Shown here: one piece after another, positions 1 to 7,682 of the stretch
How positions within the stretch are numbered: position 1 is the first letter of the stretch
Layout of the letters: every line of letters begins with the position of its first letter
NCBI RefSeq assembly: GCF_017377655.1
Contig: NZ_JAFREL010000026.1
Coordinates: 1 to 64,000, forward strand
DNA length: 64,000 nt
Reading direction: 5' to 3'
Origin: Candidatus Enterococcus ferrettii
GTDB lineage: Bacteria; Bacillota; Bacilli; Lactobacillales; Enterococcaceae
Position numbers and translations under genes: made by a program
Notes under the pieces: generated by a model
What the model was told of the DNA's origin: nothing
Seen by the model: only the letters and a program-made list of their open reading frames with translations
Databases searched by the model: none

Positions 1-519
1 AACATTCCTAATGAGGAAGAACAAAGCTACTGGCAAGAACGAGGCTTGGTAGACTGGGTTGCAAAAGAAACCAGCTATGAACTTCTTCGAGAAAAAATGA
101 ACGAGCTCCAACAACAAGTGAAGCAAGATGTGGTAACTGGCAATCAAATTCTGACTTTTCCTACTACACAAGGAGAGGATACTACTCCAAATAGTCTGAA
201 ATTATTAATCAAGAGTCTGTCCAAAACGGAAAAACGTGTCTTTGAATGTTTAATCCAGTCTTACTCCACTAGTGGCGTTCTATCTCGACAAGAACTGTGC
301 GACTGTCTATGGCAGGATGGCAGCACGTCTTCGAACATGAGCCAATTGTCTTGCTTGATAAACAAGTTGAAGCACAAGTTTGAGACCCATGGCATCACTG
401 GAGAAACCATCACGACACTATGGGGGAGAGGCTACAAGTTAAGCAGTGCTTTTTATGAATATTGGTTGGAAGGTTCACAGCAGCTAGAGGAATTGAAGTA
501 CTATTCAGCGATAAACTAG
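1..519 (+). CDS. Winged-helix DNA-binding regulator, C-terminal part (5' truncated)
   Basis: The frame is open from base 1, so this is the last 172 residues of a longer protein whose start lies outside the window. The last ~100 residues look like an OmpR/PhoB-type winged helix: a recognition-helix region around SNMSQLSCLINKLKHKF followed by the wing motif TLWGRGYKLS. The upstream part (Glu/Gln-rich helix) could be the end of a receiver-like domain. Target genes are unknown. A TTG at 46 lies in frame but has no ribosome-binding site and is not proposed as a start. A short hairpin with a T-rich tail follows. Confidence 0.75.
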   Translation, partial: NIPNEEEQSYWQERGLVDWVAKETSYELLREKMNELQQQVKQDVVTGNQILTFPTTQGEDTTPNSLKLLIKSLSKTEKRVFECLIQSYSTSGVLSRQELCDCLWQDGSTSSNMSQLSCLINKLKHKFETHGITGETITTLWGRGYKLSSAFYEYWLEGSQQLEELKYYSAIN

Positions 520-529
520 CCAAACAAGA

Positions 530-562
530 TGCTCAATCAATTATGATTGGGTATTTTGTTTT
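530..562 (+). terminator. Weak intrinsic terminator after the winged-helix gene
   Basis: CTCAATCA and TGATTGGG form an 8-bp stem (one G-U pair) with a 4-base loop, followed by TATTTTGTTTT. Confidence 0.5.
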
Positions 563-671
563 AACAAAAAAATAAGCCACATCAAAAAATATATTTCACT
601 ATGTAGTACTTCTTTTAAAAATACAGAAGGATGTTAAATCAGAACGTATTGCACAATAATCAGGAGAAGAC

Positions 672-702
672 AAAAAAGCTAGTCGGTGGGTGGCCGACTA
701 GC
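672..702 (-). terminator. Strong hairpin with minus-strand U-tract, no obvious gene upstream
   Basis: GCTAGTCGG and CCGACTAGC form a perfect 9-bp stem around a 7-base loop. Read on the minus strand it is followed by six T, so it is an intrinsic terminator for leftward transcription. No credible minus-strand gene precedes it, so it may end a small RNA. The rest of 563-860 shows no supported gene. Confidence 0.6.
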
Positions 703-863
703 AAAGGAGTTAAAAATGAAAAAGTGTTAGGGTTGTTTGTTGGTATACATATATAGTAAATGAAAGATATGATGGAATTGTGAACAGACTGTTTAGAAAG
801 CATTAAAACGGTATAACTTTTTTGATTTAGAGGATGGAGTAGTGCTGCTTTTCTAGGATGACG

Positions 864-892
864 TTTAACCAACTAACGGGATATGTTATACT
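864..892 (+). promoter_or_regulatory. Sigma-A promoter for the FtsE-like gene
   Basis: TTTAAC (864-869), a 17-base spacer and an extended -10 TGTTATACT (884-892). About 90 bases lie between it and the start codon. Confidence 0.6.
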
Positions 893-984
893 TTTATTAG
901 TAGTTTTCGACGATCAGCAAATGGGGAGTATCTCTTCACCTAGCTGAAAAGAGTTTAAAACATCCCAAGTAGTGAGGTGAAAAC

Positions 985-1737
985 ATGATTGAAATGCGAA
1001 ATGTGAGCAAATTCATCACTGAGCCGCGCCGAGTAAAAATCGATGGAGCGGTCAAAATAAAGAAGCAGCAGATCCCCATCTTAAGACGAGTGAACCTGAT
1101 GATTCCTTCTGGTGAATTTGTTTATATTACTGGAGCCTCTGGAGCAGGTAAATCGACCTTGCTAAGGCTTTTATACAAAGATTTGGTCCCTGAACGAGGA
1201 GAAGTTTTTGTTAATCACCATAAGCTGAGTACATTAAAACGCAAAGAGGTCCCTTATTTAAGACGGGACATTGGCGTAGTCTTCCAAGATTTTCGATTGC
1301 TGCCGCAAATGACGGTAGAGGAAAATTTAGTCTATGCACTGGATATTGTCAATACGCCTCCAGAACAGATTCCTAAAAAGGTGAATCAAATTCTTCGATT
1401 AGTAGGCTTAACGCATAAGCGACATGCGATGAAGCTTTCGGGCGGGGAAGCACAGCGGGCAGCTATTGCTCGAGCGATTGTCAACCAGCCGCGAATTTTA
1501 TTGGCAGATGAACCCACTGGGAACTTGGATGCAGCCAACGCGATGCAAATTGTCCAGTTGTTGGAGCGAATTAATCGCAAGGGTGTTACGGTGGTAATGA
1601 CTACTCATAATCATGGGTTGATTCGGCGTTTTCCTCATCGGGTGGTCCATCTGGAAAAAGGAAAACTGATTCACGACACTCGGCCGGTGAAACATTTGGC
1701 TAAAAAGAGGACCCAGAAACGGATGTACGGTAGATAA
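985..1737 (+). CDS. FtsE-like ABC transporter ATP-binding protein (no FtsX partner here)
   Basis: A 250-residue ABC ATPase. Walker A GASGAGKST is at 50-58, the signature LSGGEAQR at 151-158 and Walker B ILLADEPTGNLD at 171-182; the Q-loop region VVFQDFRLLPQ is typical of FtsE. FtsE with membrane FtsX forms a complex at the division septum that controls cell-wall hydrolases. Two things are odd: residues ~11-34 carry a basic insertion not usual in FtsE, and the C-terminus ends in a very basic tail. No ftsX follows; the gene is monocistronic between its own promoter and a terminator. GAGGTG precedes the ATG. It could be a second FtsE paralogue or a MacB/LolD-type ATPase; FtsE-like fits best. Confidence 0.75.
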   Translation: MIEMRNVSKFITEPRRVKIDGAVKIKKQQIPILRRVNLMIPSGEFVYITGASGAGKSTLLRLLYKDLVPERGEVFVNHHKLSTLKRKEVPYLRRDIGVVFQDFRLLPQMTVEENLVYALDIVNTPPEQIPKKVNQILRLVGLTHKRHAMKLSGGEAQRAAIARAIVNQPRILLADEPTGNLDAANAMQIVQLLERINRKGVTVVMTTHNHGLIRRFPHRVVHLEKGKLIHDTRPVKHLAKKRTQKRMYGR

Positions 1738-1786
1738 GGCTAATAATAAAAGGTTTTGTTCTAGCAACTAGAATGAACGTACATAT

Positions 1787-1836
1787 AAAACCAAGCATAT
1801 TCTTTTTTGAAAGAATAAACTTGGTTTTATTTTTTT
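1787..1836. terminator. Bidirectional terminator
   Basis: AAAACCAAG and CTTGGTTTT flank an inner ATTCTTT/AAAGAAT stem, with a T-tract on the plus strand and an A-rich flank on the other side. It separates the convergent FtsE-like and DeoR-type genes. Confidence 0.8.
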
Positions 1837-1837
1837 C

Positions 1838-2596
1838 CTATCTTTGCACTCTTTCTATGGATAGGTGTTTCTTTTCTAGATTTTTCAACAGTATTTCATC
1901 CTTTGAATCGGTGACTAGGATATTGACTGCTTCTGGTTTGCAGCAGATATAGTTGCTGTACACACCTAGCTTATCAGCAGAGGCCATCCCGATCACTTCA
2001 TCAGACACTTCAGTCATCTTTCTTTTAACCTGAGCTTCCTGCTGGCTGTGAACAGTCATTCCTTTTTCTGGATCAAGGTTATAAATGCCCATCACGTAAG
2101 TATCTATTCTAAGTGTATCTAAGACCTCCAACGCTTCTACTCCAAGACTAACTGCCGCACGCTTGGCCATGATTCCACCTAGAACAATGGTTTCAATATT
2201 TTTTCTTTTAATTGCTTCAATAGTGATATACGGTGAATTGGTGATAATCGTAGCCGAAAAATCTTCCGGCAGAGCTTTAACCAATTCTAAATTGGTAGTC
2301 CCCCCATCAATCATTAAGATACTATCCTCGGTTAATAAAGGCAGTGTCCGCTGAACTAAGGCTTGCTTTTGGTCCATGTTCACTCCCAAGCGTTGTTCAA
2401 AGGTTGTTACTGCTGGGCCTAGACTGATGGCTCCGCTATGAATTCTTCTCAGTAATCCTTGCTGATCCAATTCTCTAAAATCTCTTCGAATGGTGTCCTC
2501 GGAACAATGGAACTGTTCGCTTAAATCTGAAGCAAGAACTTTCTTTTTAACATTCAATTCTTCTAATATTAGGCGTTGTCTTTCTCTTTTTAACAT
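1838..2596 (-). CDS. DeoR/GlpR-family transcriptional regulator
   Basis: 252 residues. An N-terminal DeoR helix-turn-helix (residues ~1-55, with CSEDTIRRDFRELDQQGLLRRIHSGA) is followed by the DeoR sensor domain (DGGTTNLELVKALP, TNSPYITIEA, LGG). This family binds sugar phosphates and usually represses an adjacent sugar operon. I chose ATG at 2596 because GGAGGGG sits 4-5 bases upstream on the minus strand; a TTG four codons earlier would overlap that site. It is divergent from the hexitol operon and three repeated motifs lie in the shared intergenic region, so it probably regulates that operon. Confidence 0.85.
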   Translation of the reverse strand: MLKRERQRLILEELNVKKKVLASDLSEQFHCSEDTIRRDFRELDQQGLLRRIHSGAISLGPAVTTFEQRLGVNMDQKQALVQRTLPLLTEDSILMIDGGTTNLELVKALPEDFSATIITNSPYITIEAIKRKNIETIVLGGIMAKRAAVSLGVEALEVLDTLRIDTYVMGIYNLDPEKGMTVHSQQEAQVKRKMTEVSDEVIGMASADKLGVYSNYICCKPEAVNILVTDSKDEILLKNLEKKHLSIERVQR

Positions 2597-2671
2597 AAGC
2601 CCCTCCAACTACTAATTTTCCTGTCTATTCTACCACAAAATCGCTGGTCAATACATCGTTATATGCAATTC

Positions 2672-2719
2672 GTGCAAAAAATATGAATGAATGTGCAAAA
2701 AATATGTTGATTTTTGCAC
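2672..2719. promoter_or_regulatory. Likely operator array for the DeoR-type regulator
   Basis: The 14-mer GTGCAAAAAATATG occurs at 2672-2685 and again at 2693-2706, exactly 21 bases apart (two helical turns). An inverted core, TTTTTGCAC, lies at 2711-2719. The array runs into the -35 region of the operon promoter, as expected for repression. Confidence 0.65.
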
Positions 2720-2735
2720 ATCAACCGTTTACAAT
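2707..2735 (+). promoter_or_regulatory. Sigma-A promoter of the hexitol operon
   Basis: TTGATT (2707-2712), a 17-base spacer and TACAAT (2730-2735). The -35 sits inside the operator array. Confidence 0.7.
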
Positions 2736-2749
2736 GATGTCAAAGACAT

Positions 2750-2763
2750 GGGGAACGTTTTCA
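2750..2763 (+). promoter_or_regulatory. Possible CcpA cre site downstream of the promoter
   Basis: GGGGAACGTTTTCA matches the cre consensus TGWAANCGNTNWCA at 11 of 14 positions. It lies just after the predicted transcription start, where CcpA could block elongation. Confidence 0.35.
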
Positions 2764-2825
2764 GGATGTCGAGATAGCTTGGTAGAGCTCCTGGGTTATC
2801 AAATAAAAATGGTGAGGTGTCGAAA

Positions 2826-3641
2826 GTGTCAGAAAAGTGGTTAGATTTGACGTGTAAGGTTGCGATTGTCACAGGCGGAAGTATGGGATTAGGCGAAAAG
2901 ATGGTGGATGGGTTAGCACGGAATGGTGCACAAGTTATTTCAGCAGATGTCACTGAAACAAGCAATCATGACGGAAAAGCCAATGTCGATTCAATGGTAT
3001 GTGATGTAGCGAATAAAAAGTCGGTTGAGGCAATGGTTCAGCAAGTGGTTGAAAAATATGGACATGTCGATGTACTGGTCAATAATGCTGGGGTAAGTCG
3101 TCCTCGTATGTTAGTCGATTATTACGGGAAAAAGCCGGAATACGAACTAAGTGAAGAGGATTTTGATTTTATGACAAATGTGAATCAAAAAGGTGTCTTT
3201 CTTTGCTCGCAAGCCGTTGCACGTGTAATGGTTAAACAAAAATCAGGTGTGATCATTAATATGTCTTCTGAAGCAGGGCTAGAAGGTTCGAAGGGACAAA
3301 GCTGCTACTCAGGCAACAAAGCAGCAGTGCATGCTTTTACCAAAGCGTGGGCAAAAGAGTTGGGAGCGTTTAACATTCGAGTGATTGGGGTAGCTCCTGG
3401 AATAAATGAACGGACACCTATGAACAGTGAAGAGAACTTTAAGGCTTTGAATTACACCAGAGGAGTCGATCCAGAAGCTGCAAATGATGATTATACCGGA
3501 AATTATGCAGCAACGATTCCATTAGGAAGACCTGGGAAAATGACAGAGATTGCTGATTTGATTTCGTATTTGTCTTCAGATCATGCTTCCTATATTTCAG
3601 GAACAACAATTAATATTACTGGGGCAAAATCAACTCGTTAA
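2826..3641 (+). CDS. SDR-family dehydrogenase, sorbitol-6-phosphate 2-dehydrogenase-like
   Basis: 271 residues, classical short-chain dehydrogenase. It has a Gly-rich NAD(P) motif (TGGSMGLGEKM), NNAG, and the catalytic Ser-Tyr-Lys set with CYSGNK. Length and C-terminus (GTTINITGAKSTR) resemble alditol-phosphate dehydrogenases of sorbitol operons in lactobacilli. It probably oxidises the phosphorylated hexitol made by the next gene's PTS to a ketose phosphate. I chose GTG at 2826 because GGTGAGG lies 8 bases upstream; a GTG at 2817 would overlap that site. First gene of a four-gene operon. The exact alditol cannot be read from the sequence. Confidence 0.7.
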   Translation: MSEKWLDLTCKVAIVTGGSMGLGEKMVDGLARNGAQVISADVTETSNHDGKANVDSMVCDVANKKSVEAMVQQVVEKYGHVDVLVNNAGVSRPRMLVDYYGKKPEYELSEEDFDFMTNVNQKGVFLCSQAVARVMVKQKSGVIINMSSEAGLEGSKGQSCYSGNKAAVHAFTKAWAKELGAFNIRVIGVAPGINERTPMNSEENFKALNYTRGVDPEAANDDYTGNYAATIPLGRPGKMTEIADLISYLSSDHASYISGTTINITGAKSTR

Positions 3642-3655
3642 GGGGGATTAAAGTG

Positions 3656-5578
3656 ATGGAGATGAATATCGGTGAAGGCTCAAGCAGCTCAGGTGTTTTA
3701 GCAAAAATTCGACGTTTTGGCGGATTCATGAGTGGAATGGTTATGCCTAACTTAGGGGCTTTTGTTGGGTGGGGAATCATGGCAGCCTTGTTTATCCCGA
3801 ATGGCTGGCTGCCGAATGAACAATTAAATGAACTTGTAGGACCAATCCTTAATTATGTTTTTCCGTTGTTGATTGGCTATACTGCTGGCTACAATATCCA
3901 TGGTCAACGGGGTGGAGTGATTGGTTTATTTGCCAGCATGGGCGTGGTTGTCGGTTCGGATATTACAATGATTAGTGGCGCCATGATCATGGGGCCGTTA
4001 GCAGCATGGGTTTTGAAAAAGTTTGACCAGGCTATTGATGGTAAGATCAAACCTGGTTTTGAAATGTTTGTGAATAATTTTAGCTTAGGAATTATTGGGG
4101 CAATTTTTACGATCATTGCCTTTTTAACAGTAGGACCAACGATCCGCGGTCTTGTTGCTGTTTTAACAGCTGGAGTTCAGTGGGCGACCGATAATCGGAT
4201 GATTCCTGCCTTGTCTATTTTCATGGCACCAGCTCAGGTATTATTTTTGAACAATGTAGTAAATCACGGAATTTTGGCTCCTATTGGCTATGCGCAAGCA
4301 GCTGAGTTAGGCAAATCCATTATGTTCTTGGTGGATACGAATAATGGTCCTCTATTAGGAACGTTGTTTTCAATTGCTTTGTTCGGCAAGGGGAAATCAA
4401 AAAACACTGCGCCGATGGCCATGTTTATTGCAGGAATTGCCGGTATCGGCGAAGTATACTTCCCATTTGTATTAGGAAATCCAATCATGGTTTTCGCTAC
4501 AATGGGCGGTCTGTCAGTCTCCTTGTACCTCCAGGTATTGCTAGGGGGTGGATTGATTGGCGTTGCTTCTCCGGGGAGCTTGATAAATATAGCATTAATG
4601 ACACCAAAGGACGCAATATTTGCGAACTTTGTCTCGATTTTGGCTGGATTCATTGTGTCGACTCTAATTGGAATGTTCCTATTAAAGACTTTCGGTTCTG
4701 GTGAAGAGGCAAAAGAGTATTCAGTTGGCAATCGCAAGGTGAAAAGTGTGGCGGATTTTGCTAAGCGGTCAGCTAAACAAACGTCTTTGTTGAAGGAAAT
4801 GGATGCAGCGGTACAAAAGATTGTTGTTGCATGTGATTCTGGCATGGGCTCCAGTGCGATGGGGGCTTCTGTCTTAAAGAACTTACTGAAAAAGGAAAAC
4901 CTTGCAGGTATTACTGTTTTAAACTCTTCAGCCAATAAGATTGATTCGGATGCCGACTTAGTCATCACGTTGGATTCGTTGATTGAACGAGCCAAAATCA
5001 GTGGAGCGAATGATCAAATAGCGTACATTCCAATCAATAATTTCTTGAAGGAAAGTGACTATGATGAGGCTATTGCTTTTGTCAAAGAGCGAAACCAGCA
5101 TGCTCAGGTGGAGAAAACAAATGAGGCTCCAGAAGCAGCTGCAATTATTGATGGAAAGATTTTGAATAAAGAGAATATCTTGCTTAATCAGAGCTTCACC
5201 AATGTTGAAGAAGCAATTGTAGTATCTGGTCAGATTTTAGTCGATAAGGGCTATGTAACAAAGGATTATATCGATCAAATGATTGAGCGAAATCAGCGCT
5301 TACCAGTTTATGTAGGCAATCATGTAGCTATTCCCCATGGTTTAGAAGAATCGCGAGGGGCCATTAAGGAATCTGGGGTTTCGGTGGTGCAAGTACCTGA
5401 AGGCGTGGCTTTTCCAGATGGTGAAATTGCCTATGTCTTTATCGGAATTGCTGGTAAAAATAATAGTCATTTAGAGATTTTAAGTGTGATTACTAGCTCG
5501 CTGATCGATGAAGAAAATGTACAGCGTATTCGTAGGGCAACAACCGCCAAGGAAATTATGGATGTTTTTGCAAAATAG
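3656..5578 (+). CDS. PTS mannitol-type EIICBA fusion transporter
   Basis: 640 residues in the domain order of E. coli MtlA. EIIC (~1-345) is a multi-spanning membrane domain with MVMPNLGAFVGWG and NNVVNHGILAPIG. EIIB (~385-480) has the phosphorylatable Cys393 in VACDSGMGSS. EIIA (~500-640) has His561 in AIPHG. It takes up and phosphorylates a hexitol. Many Firmicutes split EIICB and EIIA into separate genes; here all three are fused. The family motif GIHEIYFP reads GIGEVYFP, keeping Glu but losing His, so the substrate may not be mannitol. AGGGGGA precedes ATG 3656; GTG 3653 is an alternative start. Confidence 0.85.
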   Translation: MEMNIGEGSSSSGVLAKIRRFGGFMSGMVMPNLGAFVGWGIMAALFIPNGWLPNEQLNELVGPILNYVFPLLIGYTAGYNIHGQRGGVIGLFASMGVVVGSDITMISGAMIMGPLAAWVLKKFDQAIDGKIKPGFEMFVNNFSLGIIGAIFTIIAFLTVGPTIRGLVAVLTAGVQWATDNRMIPALSIFMAPAQVLFLNNVVNHGILAPIGYAQAAELGKSIMFLVDTNNGPLLGTLFSIALFGKGKSKNTAPMAMFIAGIAGIGEVYFPFVLGNPIMVFATMGGLSVSLYLQVLLGGGLIGVASPGSLINIALMTPKDAIFANFVSILAGFIVSTLIGMFLLKTFGSGEEAKEYSVGNRKVKSVADFAKRSAKQTSLLKEMDAAVQKIVVACDSGMGSSAMGASVLKNLLKKENLAGITVLNSSANKIDSDADLVITLDSLIERAKISGANDQIAYIPINNFLKESDYDEAIAFVKERNQHAQVEKTNEAPEAAAIIDGKILNKENILLNQSFTNVEEAIVVSGQILVDKGYVTKDYIDQMIERNQRLPVYVGNHVAIPHGLEESRGAIKESGVSVVQVPEGVAFPDGEIAYVFIGIAGKNNSHLEILSVITSSLIDEENVQRIRRATTAKEIMDVFAK

Positions 5579-5601
5579 ACAGTAGGATGGGAGAATGCAG
5601 G

Positions 5602-6756
5602 ATGAAGAATGTACTTATTGTTGGTGCTGGAAGATTGGGTAAAGGATTTGTAGGGGAAACATTTTTTAATGCAGGCTGGAACATCACCTTTTTAGATAAT
5701 GATCCTCAGGTGATTGATGAATTAAATAAAGAGGGTCATTTTGACGTACGGGTTCATACAACCGATGATGTGTTCATGAACAAGATTGATGGGTACAAAG
5801 CTTTTGTAACCGATAAGGACTACTCCGTAATGGACAGTTTTCTTGCGGCTGATTTACTGATGCTTCCATTGTATCCAGAAGATTTTGAAGAGTCGGCTAA
5901 ATATTTGGCTAAGTGTTTTGACAAGCAGTACGAAGTAGATCCTGAAGGCAAAAAAACCTTGATTTGCTTAACCAATAAAAACCATATTATTGATCAAATT
6001 ACAGCATATTTCAGAGACAACTTAGGATCTGAAGAAGCTAAAAACTGGTTTGACAAAAATGTGGTTGTCCGCGACTCGATCGTTCGCCGCTCGACGGATG
6101 CAGAAACTACGTATTCTACTGATCTAGTAACAACAGCAGTGGCAGCGTTGATTATTCAAGGACCCGTTTATTCAGATTTCAGCGATGTTAAGTGGCTTGA
6201 TGTACGGGAAAATGTAGAAATGCTAAAGGATATTAAGGTCTTTACGATTAACGGGCCGCATGCTGCCACAGCCTACTATGGTTATCTGAAAGGGTATGAT
6301 GATATTGTTACCGCTCAAGCAGACCCAGCGGTAGCTGCCTTAATCAAAGCGGTACACGATGCAACGGTTCATGCAGTTCTATTTGAATATCCCGTTACTC
6401 GTGAAGAAATTCGTGAACTGGAATATTTGCCAAAGGCCAAGAATGAAATGCCGGATGCAATTTATCGTGTAGCCTATGATCCAATCAGAAAAGTAGGTCC
6501 ACAAGATCGATTTATGGGCGTCATTCGTCTGTGTCAAAAGTATGGTATTGATTATGACGGTATCGCTAAAGCATTAGCTTGTGCTTTTGCCTATAGTGAA
6601 CCAGCGGATGAAAGTGCAGTAACCATCCAAAAGAATATTGCTAAAGATGGCGTAAGAGCAACTGTTGCTAAATATGTTGACCGAGCTTCTGATGATGAGG
6701 TGGTCGATAAGATCGTCGAAGCGTATCAAAAGCTGCAAGAGGAAAAAGCTAAATGA
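5602..6756 (+). CDS. Mannitol-1-phosphate 5-dehydrogenase-like protein
   Basis: 384 residues, long-chain mannitol dehydrogenase family. The N-terminal Rossmann motif is GAGRLGKGFVGE and the catalytic K-x4-N-x2-H motif is KVFTINGPH. The length matches MtlD, but the sequence is clearly divergent from the E. coli enzyme, so the exact hexitol phosphate is uncertain. Together with the upstream SDR this gives two alditol-phosphate dehydrogenases in one operon. I chose ATG 5602 because GGGAG lies 8 bases upstream; the earlier ATG at 5587 overlaps that site. The gene ends in an ATGA overlap with the next gene. Confidence 0.75.
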   Translation: MKNVLIVGAGRLGKGFVGETFFNAGWNITFLDNDPQVIDELNKEGHFDVRVHTTDDVFMNKIDGYKAFVTDKDYSVMDSFLAADLLMLPLYPEDFEESAKYLAKCFDKQYEVDPEGKKTLICLTNKNHIIDQITAYFRDNLGSEEAKNWFDKNVVVRDSIVRRSTDAETTYSTDLVTTAVAALIIQGPVYSDFSDVKWLDVRENVEMLKDIKVFTINGPHAATAYYGYLKGYDDIVTAQADPAVAALIKAVHDATVHAVLFEYPVTREEIRELEYLPKAKNEMPDAIYRVAYDPIRKVGPQDRFMGVIRLCQKYGIDYDGIAKALACAFAYSEPADESAVTIQKNIAKDGVRATVAKYVDRASDDEVVDKIVEAYQKLQEEKAK

Positions 6757-7418
6757 CTTTTAAGGTCGTAATTTTTGATATGGATGGGGTCATTGTTGAT
6801 ACTGAACCCTTGCAATTTGCCAGGCAAATGGAATACTTACAACACTTAGGCATAACTATTCCAGAAGAAACCCTGATGAAAATGGTTGGTGGAAACAAAA
6901 AGATGGCTTTCCAAATTATTTCTACCTATTGTAAGGAAGAAACATCATTCGAGGAATACTACAAACGGTTTAGCGCTTACTATGCGGATCGGCCCATTGA
7001 CTTTACTGAGATTCTAAATGAGGGGATCATCGAAACCTTAGGGTGGCTGAAGTCTCAAGGTTATCGCCTAGCTCTGGCATCTTCAGGTGCACCTGAGAAG
7101 ATTGAAGCTGCGCTGACACAATGCAAGATTAAAGACTATTTTGAACTGATCTTGAGTGGCGACATGTTTAAAGCATCTAAGCCGCATCCAGAGATTTATC
7201 AAACAGTTGCACAAAAAATGTGTCTTGCGCCAGAGGAGTGTTTGGTAATTGAGGATTCAAATTATGGCATTGAATCCGCAACTCGAGCAGGGATGTACAC
7301 CTTAGCCAAACGGGAAGAACGATTCCCCTTCTCACAAGAACAGGCTGATGGACTTTTTGATTCTTTCAGTGAGGTTATCGCCTTTTTGGAAAATCAAGTC
7401 TTGAAAGCAGCAAATTAA
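6753..7418 (+). CDS. HAD-superfamily phosphatase, beta-phosphoglucomutase-like
   Basis: 221 residues. It has the HAD nucleophile motif DMDGVIVDTEP, a helical cap, motif II LASSG, the conserved Lys in SKPHPEIY and the acidic motif IEDSNYGIESA. Such subfamily IA enzymes dephosphorylate sugar phosphates or act as phosphoglucomutases. Overlapped by 4 bases with the MtlD-like gene and ending the operon, it may clear excess hexitol phosphate. Substrate unknown. Confidence 0.8.
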   Translation: MTFKVVIFDMDGVIVDTEPLQFARQMEYLQHLGITIPEETLMKMVGGNKKMAFQIISTYCKEETSFEEYYKRFSAYYADRPIDFTEILNEGIIETLGWLKSQGYRLALASSGAPEKIEAALTQCKIKDYFELILSGDMFKASKPHPEIYQTVAQKMCLAPEECLVIEDSNYGIESATRAGMYTLAKREERFPFSQEQADGLFDSFSEVIAFLENQVLKAAN

Positions 7419-7424
7419 TAGTGG

Positions 7425-7452
7425 AACACCTCTCGAATTGGGGGGTGTTTTT
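7425..7452 (+). terminator. Terminator of the hexitol operon
   Basis: AACACCTC pairs with GGGGTGTT across a short loop, followed by a T-rich tail, 7 bases after the HAD stop. Confidence 0.75.
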
Positions 7453-7613
7453 GTGCGGAAGTTTTTAAATGAATCTCGTGAAATAGGTTCTAACGAAACC
7501 AATGAACGAATTCTATGTTGGATTGATGCGAATATCTAAAAACAGCACTGTTTGTTTGAAATTCAATCAAAAGGGCTCTTTTTTGCGTACTTTATAGAAT
7601 GAATAACCATTTT

Positions 7614-7643
7614 TTGATAGAGCAAGGAAACCCGTGCTATACT
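7614..7643 (+). promoter_or_regulatory. Promoter of the Rpn-family gene
   Basis: TTGATA (7614-7619), an 18-base spacer and an extended -10 TGCTATACT ending at 7643. The gap 7453-7613 shows nothing else. Confidence 0.65.
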
Positions 7644-7682
7644 TAAGGTGAATCCTTCTCTAGCCAGAGAGGACGTAAAAAA

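Noticed and set aside
660..872. Minus-strand open frame of 70 codons
   Set aside because: It has a TTG start without a ribosome-binding site, runs through a terminator hairpin and has no recognisable domain.
4288..4995. 235-codon minus-strand frame within the EIICBA gene
   Set aside because: Antisense shadow of a well-identified transporter, with no start signal.
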